DNA of 64,000 nucleotides from Chryseobacterium sp. FH2 (GTDB lineage Bacteria > Bacteroidota > Bacteroidia > Flavobacteriales > Weeksellaceae): the NCBI RefSeq assembly GCF_001045455.1, contig NZ_LFNE01000004.1:310001-374000 (forward strand), written 5' to 3'. Positions 34,758 to 45,100 of the stretch are shown here, one piece after another (the first letter of the stretch is position 1; every line of letters starts with the position of its first letter). The translations under genes and the position numbers were made by a program. A model generated the notes under the pieces. It saw only the letters and a list, made by a program, of their open reading frames with translations. It made no database searches and had not been told where the DNA came from.

Positions 34758-36143
34758 TTAAGAATTAAAAATTAAAGGTTGAAGCAAATTCATCTGATAA
34801 TGCTGTTGTAAAAAAGTTTCATCAATTTCTTTATTGGAAATGACCATCGACGCTCCCAACGCTGAGCCCAGCGGAGAATGTGTGGACATCACGCTGTAAT
34901 GCTGAAAATGATGAGACATCAGCTTCATAAATACATCGTTATCTGTGAACCCTCCATCAATATAAATGGTTTCAATTTCTGAATTTCCTATGGCATTTTT
35001 AATTGTATGAATCTGTAAATCCATTAATTCGATCATTAACTGATGGTAGGCTTCTTCAAAAGTCGGGAAAGAATTTAAATCTGTTTCGCTAATCATTTTC
35101 CGTTTCAGTGCAATCCCTTCAAAACGAAAATACACCGCTTTATGCTTCATCAAGCGGAGATACAAATCCTGATCAAACTGCACTTCCCTGTGAAAGCCAT
35201 ATTCTTTTCCGTAATGGGCACATAATTTTTCAACCTGAATTTTATACTCGTTACCCATGAAAAAACGGGATGCTTTTACGCGTTTACCATCAATTCGCAT
35301 ATAGTTCAGGCAATTATTTTCAATATCTTCATCTGTTAAGCTTTCATCATTAAAAGGATTCAGAGAAATACTCCAGGTTCCTGTCGAAAGTAATAAAAAT
35401 GGTTCTTTTTTGCTTAAAATATAAGGAAGCAATGCAGAAGAGCTATCATGAATTCCCACCCCGATTTTAATTTTTTTGTTTCTGTAAGATGTATTGATGC
35501 TTGCTGAAGTTGGTACAATTGGCGGTAATAAAGAATCTATTTCCTCTTCGTAAACCCACTCATGATAATCGTTTTTATCATAGTTCCACAAATTGGTGTG
35601 ACAACCTATTGAGGTAAATTCCGAGACACAAATTCCTGTAAATAAATATGATAAATACTGAGGCAAATGAAGACTGTAACGAATTTTTTTGAATGTTTCC
35701 GGATGTTTATATTTTAACCAAAATAACTGCATTCCGGAATTCAGCATCCCGGACTGTGGAGAAGCTGTTTCACGGGCAATTTTCAGTTTGTTTCCGTGTT
35801 TTTCGTAGAACAGATCAAGGATTTCCTGATCCATCGGTTTTGTATAATTATATAAAGGCGTAAGAACGTTTCCTTTTTGATCCAAATGCACAAAACTCGC
35901 TCCGTAAGTCGAGAAATTGATAGCTTTCACTTCAAAATTTTCATCGTCCAAAATGGTATTAAAGTTATCTTTAATCCAGTTTTGCAATGCTGCAAGATCT
36001 TCTGTTGGATAACCATCTTCATCTGTTGTGAGTGGCAATTCTGTATACTCACGAACAACTTCTTTATAATTTTTATCAAATAAAAAGAATTTTTTATTGG
36101 TCTTTCCAATATCAAATACGATGGTTACCTTTTTTTTAGACAT
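34758..36143 (-). CDS. rhaB: FGGY-family carbohydrate kinase, probable L-rhamnulokinase
   Basis: 461 residues. The FGGY/ASKHA fold is visible: VTIVFDIGKTNKKFFLFD (first phosphate loop), INFSTYGASFVHLD, PQSGMLNSGMQLFWLKY, IGVGIHDSSSALLPYI, LLLSTGTWSISLNPF and the ATP-binding IETIYIDGGFTDNDVFMKLM. It would phosphorylate L-rhamnulose at C1 with ATP. Specificity rests on context: rhaI and rhaEW are immediately upstream and the lactate dehydrogenase 4 bases downstream. The sequence is closer to the Bacteroidota carbohydrate kinases than to E. coli RhaB, so L-fuculose or another ketose cannot be excluded from sequence alone. Confidence 0.75.
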   Translation of the reverse strand: MSKKKVTIVFDIGKTNKKFFLFDKNYKEVVREYTELPLTTDEDGYPTEDLAALQNWIKDNFNTILDDENFEVKAINFSTYGASFVHLDQKGNVLTPLYNYTKPMDQEILDLFYEKHGNKLKIARETASPQSGMLNSGMQLFWLKYKHPETFKKIRYSLHLPQYLSYLFTGICVSEFTSIGCHTNLWNYDKNDYHEWVYEEEIDSLLPPIVPTSASINTSYRNKKIKIGVGIHDSSSALLPYILSKKEPFLLLSTGTWSISLNPFNDESLTDEDIENNCLNYMRIDGKRVKASRFFMGNEYKIQVEKLCAHYGKEYGFHREVQFDQDLYLRLMKHKAVYFRFEGIALKRKMISETDLNSFPTFEEAYHQLMIELMDLQIHTIKNAIGNSEIETIYIDGGFTDNDVFMKLMSHHFQHYSVMSTHSPLGSALGASMVISNKEIDETFLQQHYQMNLLQPLIFNS

Positions 36144-36248
36144 TCTGGCTATGAATTAAATTTTTTATTTTTGAACGGTAATTAGTTTTAAAAACCATTA
36201 AGGAGTGTTCAGATATTAAGATTATGAAGAAAAAATCCACTAATTTCC

Positions 36249-36263
36249 TAAGCATCATGCTTA
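36249..36263. promoter_or_regulatory. 15-base palindrome upstream of the kinase gene
   Basis: TAAGCAT-C-ATGCTTA in the 231-base gap between rhaI and the kinase gene. Possible operator or RNA processing/attenuation hairpin; no T run follows on the transcribed strand. Confidence 0.3.
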
Positions 36264-36374
36264 AAACCCTAATAATCTAAACACTTTCAACCTTAATGAT
36301 AAAAAAATAAGGATACATATAATTAAAAACTTCCAATTGCACCTGAAAGTTTAAATTATTAATTTTAAACAGGT

Positions 36375-37655
36375 TTATAATCCCGTTGCTTTTACATGTA
36401 AGCCTCTTTCGGTAATCAAATTTTCTCTTACTTTAAGGTTTCTGTAAACTGCTATCGGGTCAAGCGCTGCACCCGTCTGTAATCTTGCAGCTTTTAGTAA
36501 TGGTCGAACATCCGTTCTGTACGCATTTTGCAAAATCTCCTGCGCACGAACTACATCATTCTCCAATTGTGCTGTTTTCAATACTTTCTGATCTACCAAA
36601 AGTGCCTGTGCATAAGCAATTAAAATAGCTTCCAAAGACTGAATCAAATCTTCCAGCGGATCTTTAATATTGTGACTCGCATCAATCATCCAAGCCGGAT
36701 AAGGATTCTGAGGATTATTTTCAATTCCGTACACTAATTCATTGAAAATCAAGAACAATGCATAGGGTTTGATAGAACCAACTGTCAAGTCATCATCTCC
36801 ATATTTACTATCGTTAAAATGAAAACCTCCTAATTTTCCTTTATACATCAAAGTTGCCACGATTTGTTCGATGTTTGAATTAGGCAAATGATGCCCTAAA
36901 TCTACCAAAGTATAAGCTCTTTCTCCACAAGCATTCGCCAACATAAATGACGTTCCCCAATCCTGAATCGTCGTTGAATAAAAATTGGGTTCGTAAGGTT
37001 TATATTCGATAAATAATTTCCAGTCTTCTGGCATTCCTGCATAGATTTCTTTTAAACTTTGCTCAGTTTTTGCCAAAGCCGTCTGGAAATTCAATTGTCC
37101 CGGAAAACTTGCCCCGTCTGCCAGCCAAACGGTCAAACTTTTTGAGCCCAATTCTTTTCCGATTCTGATCACTTCTTTGTTGTGTTCTACCGCATAAGCG
37201 CGAGAATCTTCATTCACCGCATTTAGAGAACCAAATTTATATGAATGTTTTGTTTCCGGCTGGTCTTGGAAGGTGTTGGAATTCATGGCATCAAAAACAA
37301 GTCCGTGAGAAGTTGCCTTTTCTTTAATTGCCTTCACATCACCCGGAATATCCCAAGGAATATGCAAAGAAACTGCTCCTGCAGAATGCGTTAAAGCATG
37401 AATTAACCCAACATCATCTAATTTTTGTTCTAAAGTTGCAGGTTCACCACCATAAGAAAACCTTCCAAAACGGGTTCCTCCTGCTCCTAAAGCCCAGCTT
37501 GGAATCGCTACCTGAAAATCGGCAATTTTATTAACAATTTCAGTAACGTTTGCCCCTGATTTTGTTAATTTATTTTGTAGAAAATCAAAATCTGCCTGAA
37601 AGTTTTCAGCTTCATTTTTATTGTATTGTTCAATGATATCTTTTCCTATAATCAT
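36375..37655 (-). CDS. rhaI: L-rhamnose isomerase (RhaI type)
   Basis: 426 residues, the length of the Pseudomonas-type RhaI TIM-barrel isomerases, longer than xylose-isomerase-like homologues without the tail. Segments recalled from the family: WALGAGGTRFGRFSYGGEPA (54-73), ALTHSAGAVSLHIPWDIPGD, LTVWLADGASFPGQLNFQ, LFIEYKPYEPNFYSTTIQDWGTS, YTLVDLGHHLPNSNIEQIVA and LGGFHFNDSKYGDDDLTVGS, which supply the metal-binding Glu, Asp and His residues. It converts L-rhamnose to L-rhamnulose in the cytoplasm. It lies 85 bases after rhaEW, the second gene of the operon. Confidence 0.9.
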   Translation of the reverse strand: MIIGKDIIEQYNKNEAENFQADFDFLQNKLTKSGANVTEIVNKIADFQVAIPSWALGAGGTRFGRFSYGGEPATLEQKLDDVGLIHALTHSAGAVSLHIPWDIPGDVKAIKEKATSHGLVFDAMNSNTFQDQPETKHSYKFGSLNAVNEDSRAYAVEHNKEVIRIGKELGSKSLTVWLADGASFPGQLNFQTALAKTEQSLKEIYAGMPEDWKLFIEYKPYEPNFYSTTIQDWGTSFMLANACGERAYTLVDLGHHLPNSNIEQIVATLMYKGKLGGFHFNDSKYGDDDLTVGSIKPYALFLIFNELVYGIENNPQNPYPAWMIDASHNIKDPLEDLIQSLEAILIAYAQALLVDQKVLKTAQLENDVVRAQEILQNAYRTDVRPLLKAARLQTGAALDPIAVYRNLKVRENLITERGLHVKATGL

Positions 37656-37740
37656 GATTTGATTTTTAAAATTTTTAAATTAAAGACCTGCACAAGGCCT
37701 TCAATTTAATAAATTATACCCTTTTTTTTAGTCTTAAAAT

Positions 37741-39843
37741 TTATCTCGGAAAGGCATTTGCCATACCCCCATCTACATTGATGATATTTCCTGTACTTTT
37801 ATCTAAAATTGCGATACAGGCAAAAACTCCGTTGGCAATATCTTCCGGAAGAATAATTTCATTTAATAAATTTCTCTTCGCATAAAACGCAGGCAATTCT
37901 TCAACAGAAATTCCGTTGGCCTTTGCGCGGCCTTCTGCCCAAGAACCTTCCCAGATTTTACTTCCCACAATAACTCCGTCAGGATTTACCACATTAACAC
38001 GGATTTTATCTTCTGCCAATTCCGCCGCCAACAATCGAGTCATGTGTTGTTGTGCAGCTTTTGCAGTTCCGTATGCGATATTGTTTGGGCCGGCAACTAA
38101 ACCGTTTTTACTTGCAATATTTACCATATCTCCGCCTAAGCCTTGTTTTTTCATAATTTCAACACCCCTTTTTGCCATCAAAAACTGACCTTTTACCAAA
38201 ACATTTTCCAGCAAATCCCAATCTTTTGTTGTGGTGTCTTCCAAAGATTTAGAAATCGCCAAACCTGCAGAATGAACTAAAATATCTACTCCTCCGAATG
38301 CCAAAACAGTTTCTTTAAAAGCATCGGCAATGGCCTGTTCGCTTGTCACATCACACGGAACTGCTACCGCTTGATCACTGTTGTATTTTGCTACAACGGA
38401 ACCCAGCGCTTCCTGATTCAAATCTGTAAAAACAACCACTGCCCCTTCCTGAACCATCTTGTCTGCAATGGCCTGTCCTATTCCACCTCCGGCTCCGGTT
38501 ACAATAGCAATTCTTCTAGAAAGCGGTTTTTCTTTAGGCATTCTTTGCAGTTTAGCTTCTTCAAGCAGCCAATATTCAATATCAAACGCTTCCTGTCTTG
38601 GCAAAGATGTATATTCAGAAATGGCTTCTGCTCCACGCATTACATTAATGGCATTTATATAAAATTCACTTGCCACACGAGTCGTTTGCTTATCTTTTGA
38701 GAAACTGAACATTCCAACTCCCGGATAAATAATGATCACAGGATTCGGATCACGCATTGCCGGGCTATTTGGGTGTTTGCAAGTTTCGTAATATTCTTTG
38801 TATTCTTCTCTGTATTTTTCGAAAAGAGGATTCAGTTTTTCAAGAACAGCCTTAGAATCACTTAAATCTTCATTTTTATCTAAAGTTAAGACTAAAGGTT
38901 GAATTTTAGTTCTTAAAAAATGATCAGGACATGACGTTCCAAGCGGTGCTAAACGCTCTAAATCATTACTATTGATGAATTCCAAAACCGTCTCGCTGTC
39001 TGTGAAATGACCAATCATCCTGTTTTCAGAAGAAGCCAGACCACGTAATAAAGGCATTAATTGAGTGGCTTTACTTTTACGTTCTTCGGCAGGAAGAGAT
39101 TCCACTTTTTGACCGCCAAAAACCGGCCCGTTTTGTTGGATTTTCTTAGCGATATACTCAGAAGCCATTTCGATAACCTCTAAACTGTTGATATAACATT
39201 CGTAAGAAGTGTCTCCCCAAGTGAACAATCCGTGACTGCCTAAAACGATTCCCCTGATTCCGGGATTATCATTTAAACATTTTTCTAATTGTAATCCTAA
39301 ATCAAAACCAGGACGCTGCCACGGAACCCAGCCCATTGTATTGCCCCAAATTTCTTTTGTTATTTTTTCACTGTCTTTTGCCGCAGCTACAGCAATTAAA
39401 GCATCCGGATGAAGATGATCAATATGTTTGAATGGAAGTAACCCGTGAAGAGGTGTATCAATAGAAGGAGCTTTACTGTCCAAATCAAAAATACAGTGAT
39501 TAAATAAGCCTACCATTCTGTCTTCATCTTCTAAACCTTGATAAACATTTTTAAGATTTCTCAGTCTTCCTGTATACAGACCAGCAATACCTTTTCTAGT
39601 TAACGTTCCGATATCACCACCCGAACCTTTTACCCACATTACCTCAACTTCTTCGTTAGTCAAAGGGTCTTTTTCGATGGTTTTGCAACTGGTATTACCT
39701 CCTCCATAATTGGTAATTCTTAAATCTGCCCCTAATATATTTGAGCGATACAAAAATAAAGCAACCTGATCATTTCCTAAAGATGCCGCTTTATTTTCAT
39801 CCCATAAATAGTCTACGTATTTGAATGTTTTTACATTTTCCAT
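37741..39843 (-). CDS. rhaEW: Bifunctional L-rhamnulose-1-phosphate aldolase / L-lactaldehyde dehydrogenase
   Basis: A natural fusion of 700 residues. The N-terminal 430 residues are a class II aldolase: NYGGGNTSCK (45-54), KGSGGDIGTL (72-81), PLHGLLPFKHIDHLHPDAL (131-149) with zinc-binding His candidates, and VLGSHGLFTWG (200-210). The C-terminal 260 residues are an SDR: TGAGGGIG (449-456), Asn-Ile-Ala-Ser (575-578) and YGTAK with Tyr591 and Lys595. The aldolase splits L-rhamnulose-1-phosphate to DHAP and L-lactaldehyde; the SDR half oxidises L-lactaldehyde to L-lactate with NAD. It is the first gene of the catabolic operon and carries the best-matching RCARGAT promoter of the locus. Confidence 0.9.
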   Translation of the reverse strand: MENVKTFKYVDYLWDENKAASLGNDQVALFLYRSNILGADLRITNYGGGNTSCKTIEKDPLTNEEVEVMWVKGSGGDIGTLTRKGIAGLYTGRLRNLKNVYQGLEDEDRMVGLFNHCIFDLDSKAPSIDTPLHGLLPFKHIDHLHPDALIAVAAAKDSEKITKEIWGNTMGWVPWQRPGFDLGLQLEKCLNDNPGIRGIVLGSHGLFTWGDTSYECYINSLEVIEMASEYIAKKIQQNGPVFGGQKVESLPAEERKSKATQLMPLLRGLASSENRMIGHFTDSETVLEFINSNDLERLAPLGTSCPDHFLRTKIQPLVLTLDKNEDLSDSKAVLEKLNPLFEKYREEYKEYYETCKHPNSPAMRDPNPVIIIYPGVGMFSFSKDKQTTRVASEFYINAINVMRGAEAISEYTSLPRQEAFDIEYWLLEEAKLQRMPKEKPLSRRIAIVTGAGGGIGQAIADKMVQEGAVVVFTDLNQEALGSVVAKYNSDQAVAVPCDVTSEQAIADAFKETVLAFGGVDILVHSAGLAISKSLEDTTTKDWDLLENVLVKGQFLMAKRGVEIMKKQGLGGDMVNIASKNGLVAGPNNIAYGTAKAAQQHMTRLLAAELAEDKIRVNVVNPDGVIVGSKIWEGSWAEGRAKANGISVEELPAFYAKRNLLNEIILPEDIANGVFACIAILDKSTGNIINVDGGMANAFPR

Positions 39844-39872
39844 TTGTTATCTTATATTTCTAAATTTTTTTT

Positions 39873-39908
39873 CAAAATTATATCGTAATGTTTTTTACAG
39901 CATCCCGT
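39873..39908 (-). promoter_or_regulatory. Rhamnogalacturonan-regulon promoter element, rhaEW operon
   Basis: On the minus strand CAGTATAGT leads into ACGGGAT (39908-39902); exactly 28 bases from its start comes TAATTTTG (39880-39873), a perfect TAnnTTTG box, 30 bases before the rhaEW ATG. Confidence 0.65.
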
Positions 39909-40028
39909 ACTATACTGGTAAATACTTAATTTAAAAATAATTTAACGCTGATTTTTCTCATCAATATCTCTTTAAAGATAATTTTGAGTACAGATATAAT
40001 TAATATTTTGTGATTAAGTATTATTTAA

Positions 40029-42098
40029 TTAATATCCAGGAAGTTGAGTTAAGTTAGGATTATCTACCAACGGATGTCCTGCAGATGCCGCTGCAAAAGG
40101 AAGCAATTCGGTTTTATTAGGCACAAATCCGTAGAAAAGACCATCTCCTCCCCCTTCTATCCAGTTCGGATACGTTCCCCCGTTTTCAAAAGAACCTGTT
40201 GGTTTTGTATAAATAATATTTCCAATCTGAAGTGCATTAAACCCACCCGTAAATCCTACAGCTTTTCTTGCATTTCCGTTAAAAGTACTTGTATAAGCCT
40301 GAAACATATTCGCTGGATACCACTTATCACCTGCTGATACAGTTTGACCGTGTGCCGTAGCTATATTTGCCAATGCTGTCTGATAAGCAGCATAATCTGC
40401 GGAATTTGTAGGAACATTCTGAACAACTGCAATTTCTGCAGGATCTGTTAAATCAATATAAGTAACTGCCAAAAACGGATCTCCGTAGATTTGGGCATTC
40501 TGATGATATTTATAAAGACGATAAATCGGTGTATTTGCAAATTCGCCGGAACGGTTAGACAAATTTTTCATAGCCTGTTTTGTTTCGTTAATTTCGCTTG
40601 TCAAACGATTCATTCTAATCAAATCTGTACGAAGGTTAAATTCCCCCGCAAATTCCCACTTACGTTCCTGAACAATTGCTTTTTCAAACGCATCCTGACC
40701 ACTTGGCGGTTGTAAAGTTCCAATTCCCGCACGAGTTCTTACCTGCATCAGAGCGGCATTTGCAGCAGCGGTAGGTCCCGAATGTAAATAATTTTGAGTT
40801 TCAGCATACATTAATAAAACATCAGAATATCTTAGAATAGGAATATTAACATTACGCGCATCTGCCGCCTGTGGCTCTACACACCATCCTAATCTGAATT
40901 TACCCGGCATGATACAAGAGTATGTAGTACCTACATCTACCCATTTGTCAGTCGCTGCACCATTATTTAAGAAATAAATACTATACGAAGTACAAGAGAC
41001 ATCTCTACGGGTATCCCCTTGATTAAAAGATAAATAATAACTAGGCAACATAAACTGTAATGCTTTACGTGAACCATAAGTACCTCCACGTGAGCCCGGA
41101 TGTGCATAAACTCCGAAGGCAGAGTTTGTGTTGGCTCCATATTCGGCGATTTGCCAGAGCATTTCAGTGTTTACAGCTCCAAAGTTCCTTTGGCAGAAAT
41201 TAAACCATAGATATTCAAAACCGCTTTTACCTCCCTGACCTTGTACTAAACTATTAGTTCCACTATTGATAATGGAAGCACAAGCGTTATCTGCAATCTG
41301 ATACAACTGCTGAACCCTGTTGTTATCACTACGGCGCGACATCATAGCAGCACCTCCGCCATTAAGATTCCAACGAAGAGAATATCCTGCTGCGTACAAG
41401 GAAATTCTTGCCAACAATGCATTTACTGCTGTTTTGCTTAACCTTTCTGTTGTGCCCACCTGCGCAGCAGATGGCATACTATCTACGGATTCCTGAATAT
41501 CAGCAATGATACGATCATAGATCTCATCACGAGAAGTACGTTTTGGATATAAAGTATTGGGATCATTAGGATCCATTTCTTCTAAAGGCTGCCAAACTGC
41601 AGGGACATCCCCGTAAACCCGAATTAGATTATAATAACAAAATGCACGAATCGCTTTTACTTCACCTAGCAAAGCATCACGTTTCGCACTTGCCGACATT
41701 TGGCCTAATCTGCTGATAGCAATATTAGTTCTCTCTATACAAGCGTACATGGCAGCATAAATTCCCGTGACTGTATTCGGAGTATATGCATCATATTGAT
41801 AGTTGCAAATATTATATTTGGAATTGTTGGTTGATCCATCTTCAGCGGAGTGGGTTACAGTATCCCCAGCTCCTAACTGGTAATATATTTCCGTTGGAAC
41901 TAAACCTCTGTAGCAACCCTGGACAAACATATCTGCCGTTTCTAGACTGTTAAATACCGATTCTGTATCAGATGAATTATATGCAGGTTGATCTAAAAAG
42001 TCATTGCTACATGAGTTGATACTTATTACAGCAATAAAAAGGGATGGAAGTATGACTAATTTTTTTAAAAATCCGGGTGTATTATATATTTTTTTCAT
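40029..42098 (-). CDS. SusD/RagB-family outer-membrane glycan-binding lipoprotein
   Basis: 689 residues with a lipoprotein signal (IAVISINSC, Cys30), followed by NDFLDQPAYN, the usual SusD start. Typical TPR-rich segments follow: NSLETADMFVQGCYRGLVP, EVKAIRAFCYYNLIRVYGDVPAV and KTAVNALLARISLYAAGYSLRW. Then come SDVLLMYAETQNYL and ERKWEFAGEFNLRTDLIRMN, the conserved RagB/SusD end. It sits on the outer face of the outer membrane as the lid of the SusC transporter and binds oligosaccharide. It starts 11 bases after the SusC stop. Bound ligand: most likely RG-I oligosaccharides, given the locus. Confidence 0.9.
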   Translation of the reverse strand: MKKIYNTPGFLKKLVILPSLFIAVISINSCSNDFLDQPAYNSSDTESVFNSLETADMFVQGCYRGLVPTEIYYQLGAGDTVTHSAEDGSTNNSKYNICNYQYDAYTPNTVTGIYAAMYACIERTNIAISRLGQMSASAKRDALLGEVKAIRAFCYYNLIRVYGDVPAVWQPLEEMDPNDPNTLYPKRTSRDEIYDRIIADIQESVDSMPSAAQVGTTERLSKTAVNALLARISLYAAGYSLRWNLNGGGAAMMSRRSDNNRVQQLYQIADNACASIINSGTNSLVQGQGGKSGFEYLWFNFCQRNFGAVNTEMLWQIAEYGANTNSAFGVYAHPGSRGGTYGSRKALQFMLPSYYLSFNQGDTRRDVSCTSYSIYFLNNGAATDKWVDVGTTYSCIMPGKFRLGWCVEPQAADARNVNIPILRYSDVLLMYAETQNYLHSGPTAAANAALMQVRTRAGIGTLQPPSGQDAFEKAIVQERKWEFAGEFNLRTDLIRMNRLTSEINETKQAMKNLSNRSGEFANTPIYRLYKYHQNAQIYGDPFLAVTYIDLTDPAEIAVVQNVPTNSADYAAYQTALANIATAHGQTVSAGDKWYPANMFQAYTSTFNGNARKAVGFTGGFNALQIGNIIYTKPTGSFENGGTYPNWIEGGGDGLFYGFVPNKTELLPFAAASAGHPLVDNPNLTQLPGY

Positions 42099-42109
42099 TA
42101 CTATAAATA

Positions 42110-45100
42110 TTAAAAAGTTAAATTGATACCAAGAACATAGCTTCTTGAACGCGGATATGTAGAACTGTCATATCCAGGTGTAACAGTTACACCACTACCA
42201 GCAGAAACCTCTGGGTCATAACCAGAATATCCCGTAATCGTAGCAAGATTATTAACCGTAAAATATATGCGGGCATTGCTTAGCATCACTTTACTTAAAA
42301 ATTCTTTAGGAAAAGAATACCCTAATGTCACCTGAGCGATTCTCAGATACGAGCCGTCTTCCACATAATATGATGAAGGATAAGTGATATAACCCGTATT
42401 GGTATTGCTTAGACTCCAAAGGCTTGAACCTTCATCTGGATTCAATTCTTTTAATCTAATCAAATTCGTTGTTGCCTGTCCTGTATTCGGATCAATTAAA
42501 TGGTAATAATTATTTCCAAATTCTGAAGGAACGTTTTGGTATAATGCATAAGGACTCAAACTGTGCTTCGTTGCATTGTAAATATCATTTCCAACGCTGA
42601 ATTTCATAAATACAGTCAAATCAAAACCTTTATAAGAAAAATTGTTGCTGATTCCTCCAATAAAGTCTGGTGTACCGTTTCCGATTTTCTGCATTTTTCT
42701 GGTAAATTGATCTCCTGCTTCATTATCTGCAGCAAATTTGATATCTCCAGGTTTAGGAGTTCCTGTTGCTGGTTTTACAACTCCCGGTTTTAAGCTTAAT
42801 GACCCGTCCGGATTTTGTGTAAAATCATCAGTTGTATAAATTCCCTGATAAACATACCCGTACATATCTCCCAACTCCTGTCCTACTGTTGCATAGTAGG
42901 TTACCATACCCGTTCTGTTGCCCCCTACACTAAAAGTTTTTGAAGTTTGTCCGTTTTCAAGAGATTTAACATATGATTTATTGAAAGATATATTGAAATC
43001 TGTTGTCCATCTGAATTTTTCAGACTTTACATTCACTGTATTCAATGTAAATTCCATTCCTCTGTTTCTCATGGCTCCAATATTCTGATATTGTCTTGCA
43101 TATCCCGTAGAAACTGGTAGCAAAGACTGGAACAGCATGCCATTTACATTATTGTTGTACCATTCTGAGGTTAATTTTACTCTATTATTAAATAAAGCTA
43201 TATCTATTCCGAGGTTCGTTGTTCTCAGTTCTTCCCATTTCAAATCAGGATTACCTAAATCTGAACTTGTAACATAAGCAGGGTTTCCCTGAGTATTATT
43301 GATTGGATAATCCGTAAGCAATACATTGGTTCTAAACAGATTGTTCGGAATACCATTATTACCAACGACACCATATTCTACTCTTAGTTTTAGATCATTC
43401 ACAATATTATTGATTTTATGATCTTTCCAGAAATTTTCCTGAGATGTACGCCATGCAAGTGCTACTGAAGGAAAATATCCCCATTTGAAGTTTTTAAATT
43501 TAGAAGAACCATCATTACGCAATGTCCCGGTTATTAAATAACGGTTGTCATAACTATAATTTACCCGCATAAAATATGAAATTAAGCTCACACTGGCTCT
43601 GTCCGTATCCTTGTCGGCAACTGTTGCATTGGTAATATCATCCAGACCGAAATTAGGGTAAGGGAATTTTGTCAGTTTCATACTGTTTCCTTCAGACTCT
43701 TCATACCAGATTTCATTTCCGACTAAAGCACTTACTTTATGTTTTTCTCCGAAGGTTTTATTATAGTTTAAAGTATTGGTAATTTGATAACGATAGGTTT
43801 CTGCATTTGCAATACTTCCGTTAATCCCCGTATTGACGGGATCTGTAAGATATGCACGTGAATTCTGATCTGAAAATGAGGTTGATTTACTATTAATCCA
43901 GCTATATTGTCCGGCTGTTCTCCATGTAAAACTGTTCAAGAAATCAAATTCAATCCCCGCATTTGCCACAAATGTTCTTGTACGCTTATTTATGGTAGAA
44001 GCACTAGTTTCTATAAATGGGTTTTCCGTATCAAAACTTGAATCCAGTGCTGATAAATCCGTAAAAGTCTGTGTATTGAATAACTGATCTTCAGAAAATA
44101 GTGTTCCTCCATTGATTGGCTGAAGAAGAATTTTCTTCATTCCCGAGTATGCTCCACCTCCGTTTGTAGAAGTAGAATTAAACATCGTATTGAAATCTAC
44201 TCTGATACCTTTATATAATTCTGAATTGATATTCGCACGTAATGAGTTTCTTGTCTCACTATAATTTTGTAAAAGACCATCCTGCTTATTATAATTATAA
44301 CTGATAAAAGCCTGTGTTTTATCGTTTCCCACAGAAAAATTAATATTCTGATTTTGGGTTAACCCACTTCCTCCTAACATTTTTTTCTGCCAGTCTAATG
44401 CGTAAGCTGAGCCGTAGCGATCAGCAATTCTTTGATATGCACCCGTATAGAATCCTGGTGAATCTGTTCCTAAGCTATTATCAAAAACATTGCTCCACTG
44501 CGTTGTTTTCCCCTGAAGCTGCGCCATTTCGTACTGATATTTCACGTATTGCTCGGAATTGGAAACCATATCCAATTTCTTTGAAAGCATATCAAACGAC
44601 ATGAAGGAATTATAATTAATGGTAGTTCTTCCTTTTTTACCGCTTTTAGTTTTAATAACAATAATACCATTGGCACCACGGGCACCATAAATTGCAATTG
44701 CAGAAGCTCCTTTCAAGACATCAATACTTTCAATATCGTTTGGATTAATAACATTTAAAGCATTATCCATCTGGAAACCATCTACAATATAGAGAGGATC
44801 AGAACTTTGGGTAATGGAAGAACCTCCTCTGATGGTAACGTTTGCACTCGCCCCCGGAGCACCACCCGCTGTCACAATGTTCAGACCTGCAGCTCTTCCC
44901 TGTAATGCCTGTAAAGCATTCATTGCCGGTGTAGCCGCCAAATCTTTTGCTGAAACTGAAGATACCGAACCTGTAAGATCTGATTTTTTTACCTTTCCAT
45001 AGCCTATGATGACTACTTCATCGATTTGTTTCTCACTTTTTTTATAGGTAAAATTAATCACCTTTCTTCCCGATACAGCTTCTTCTATATTGGGATAACC

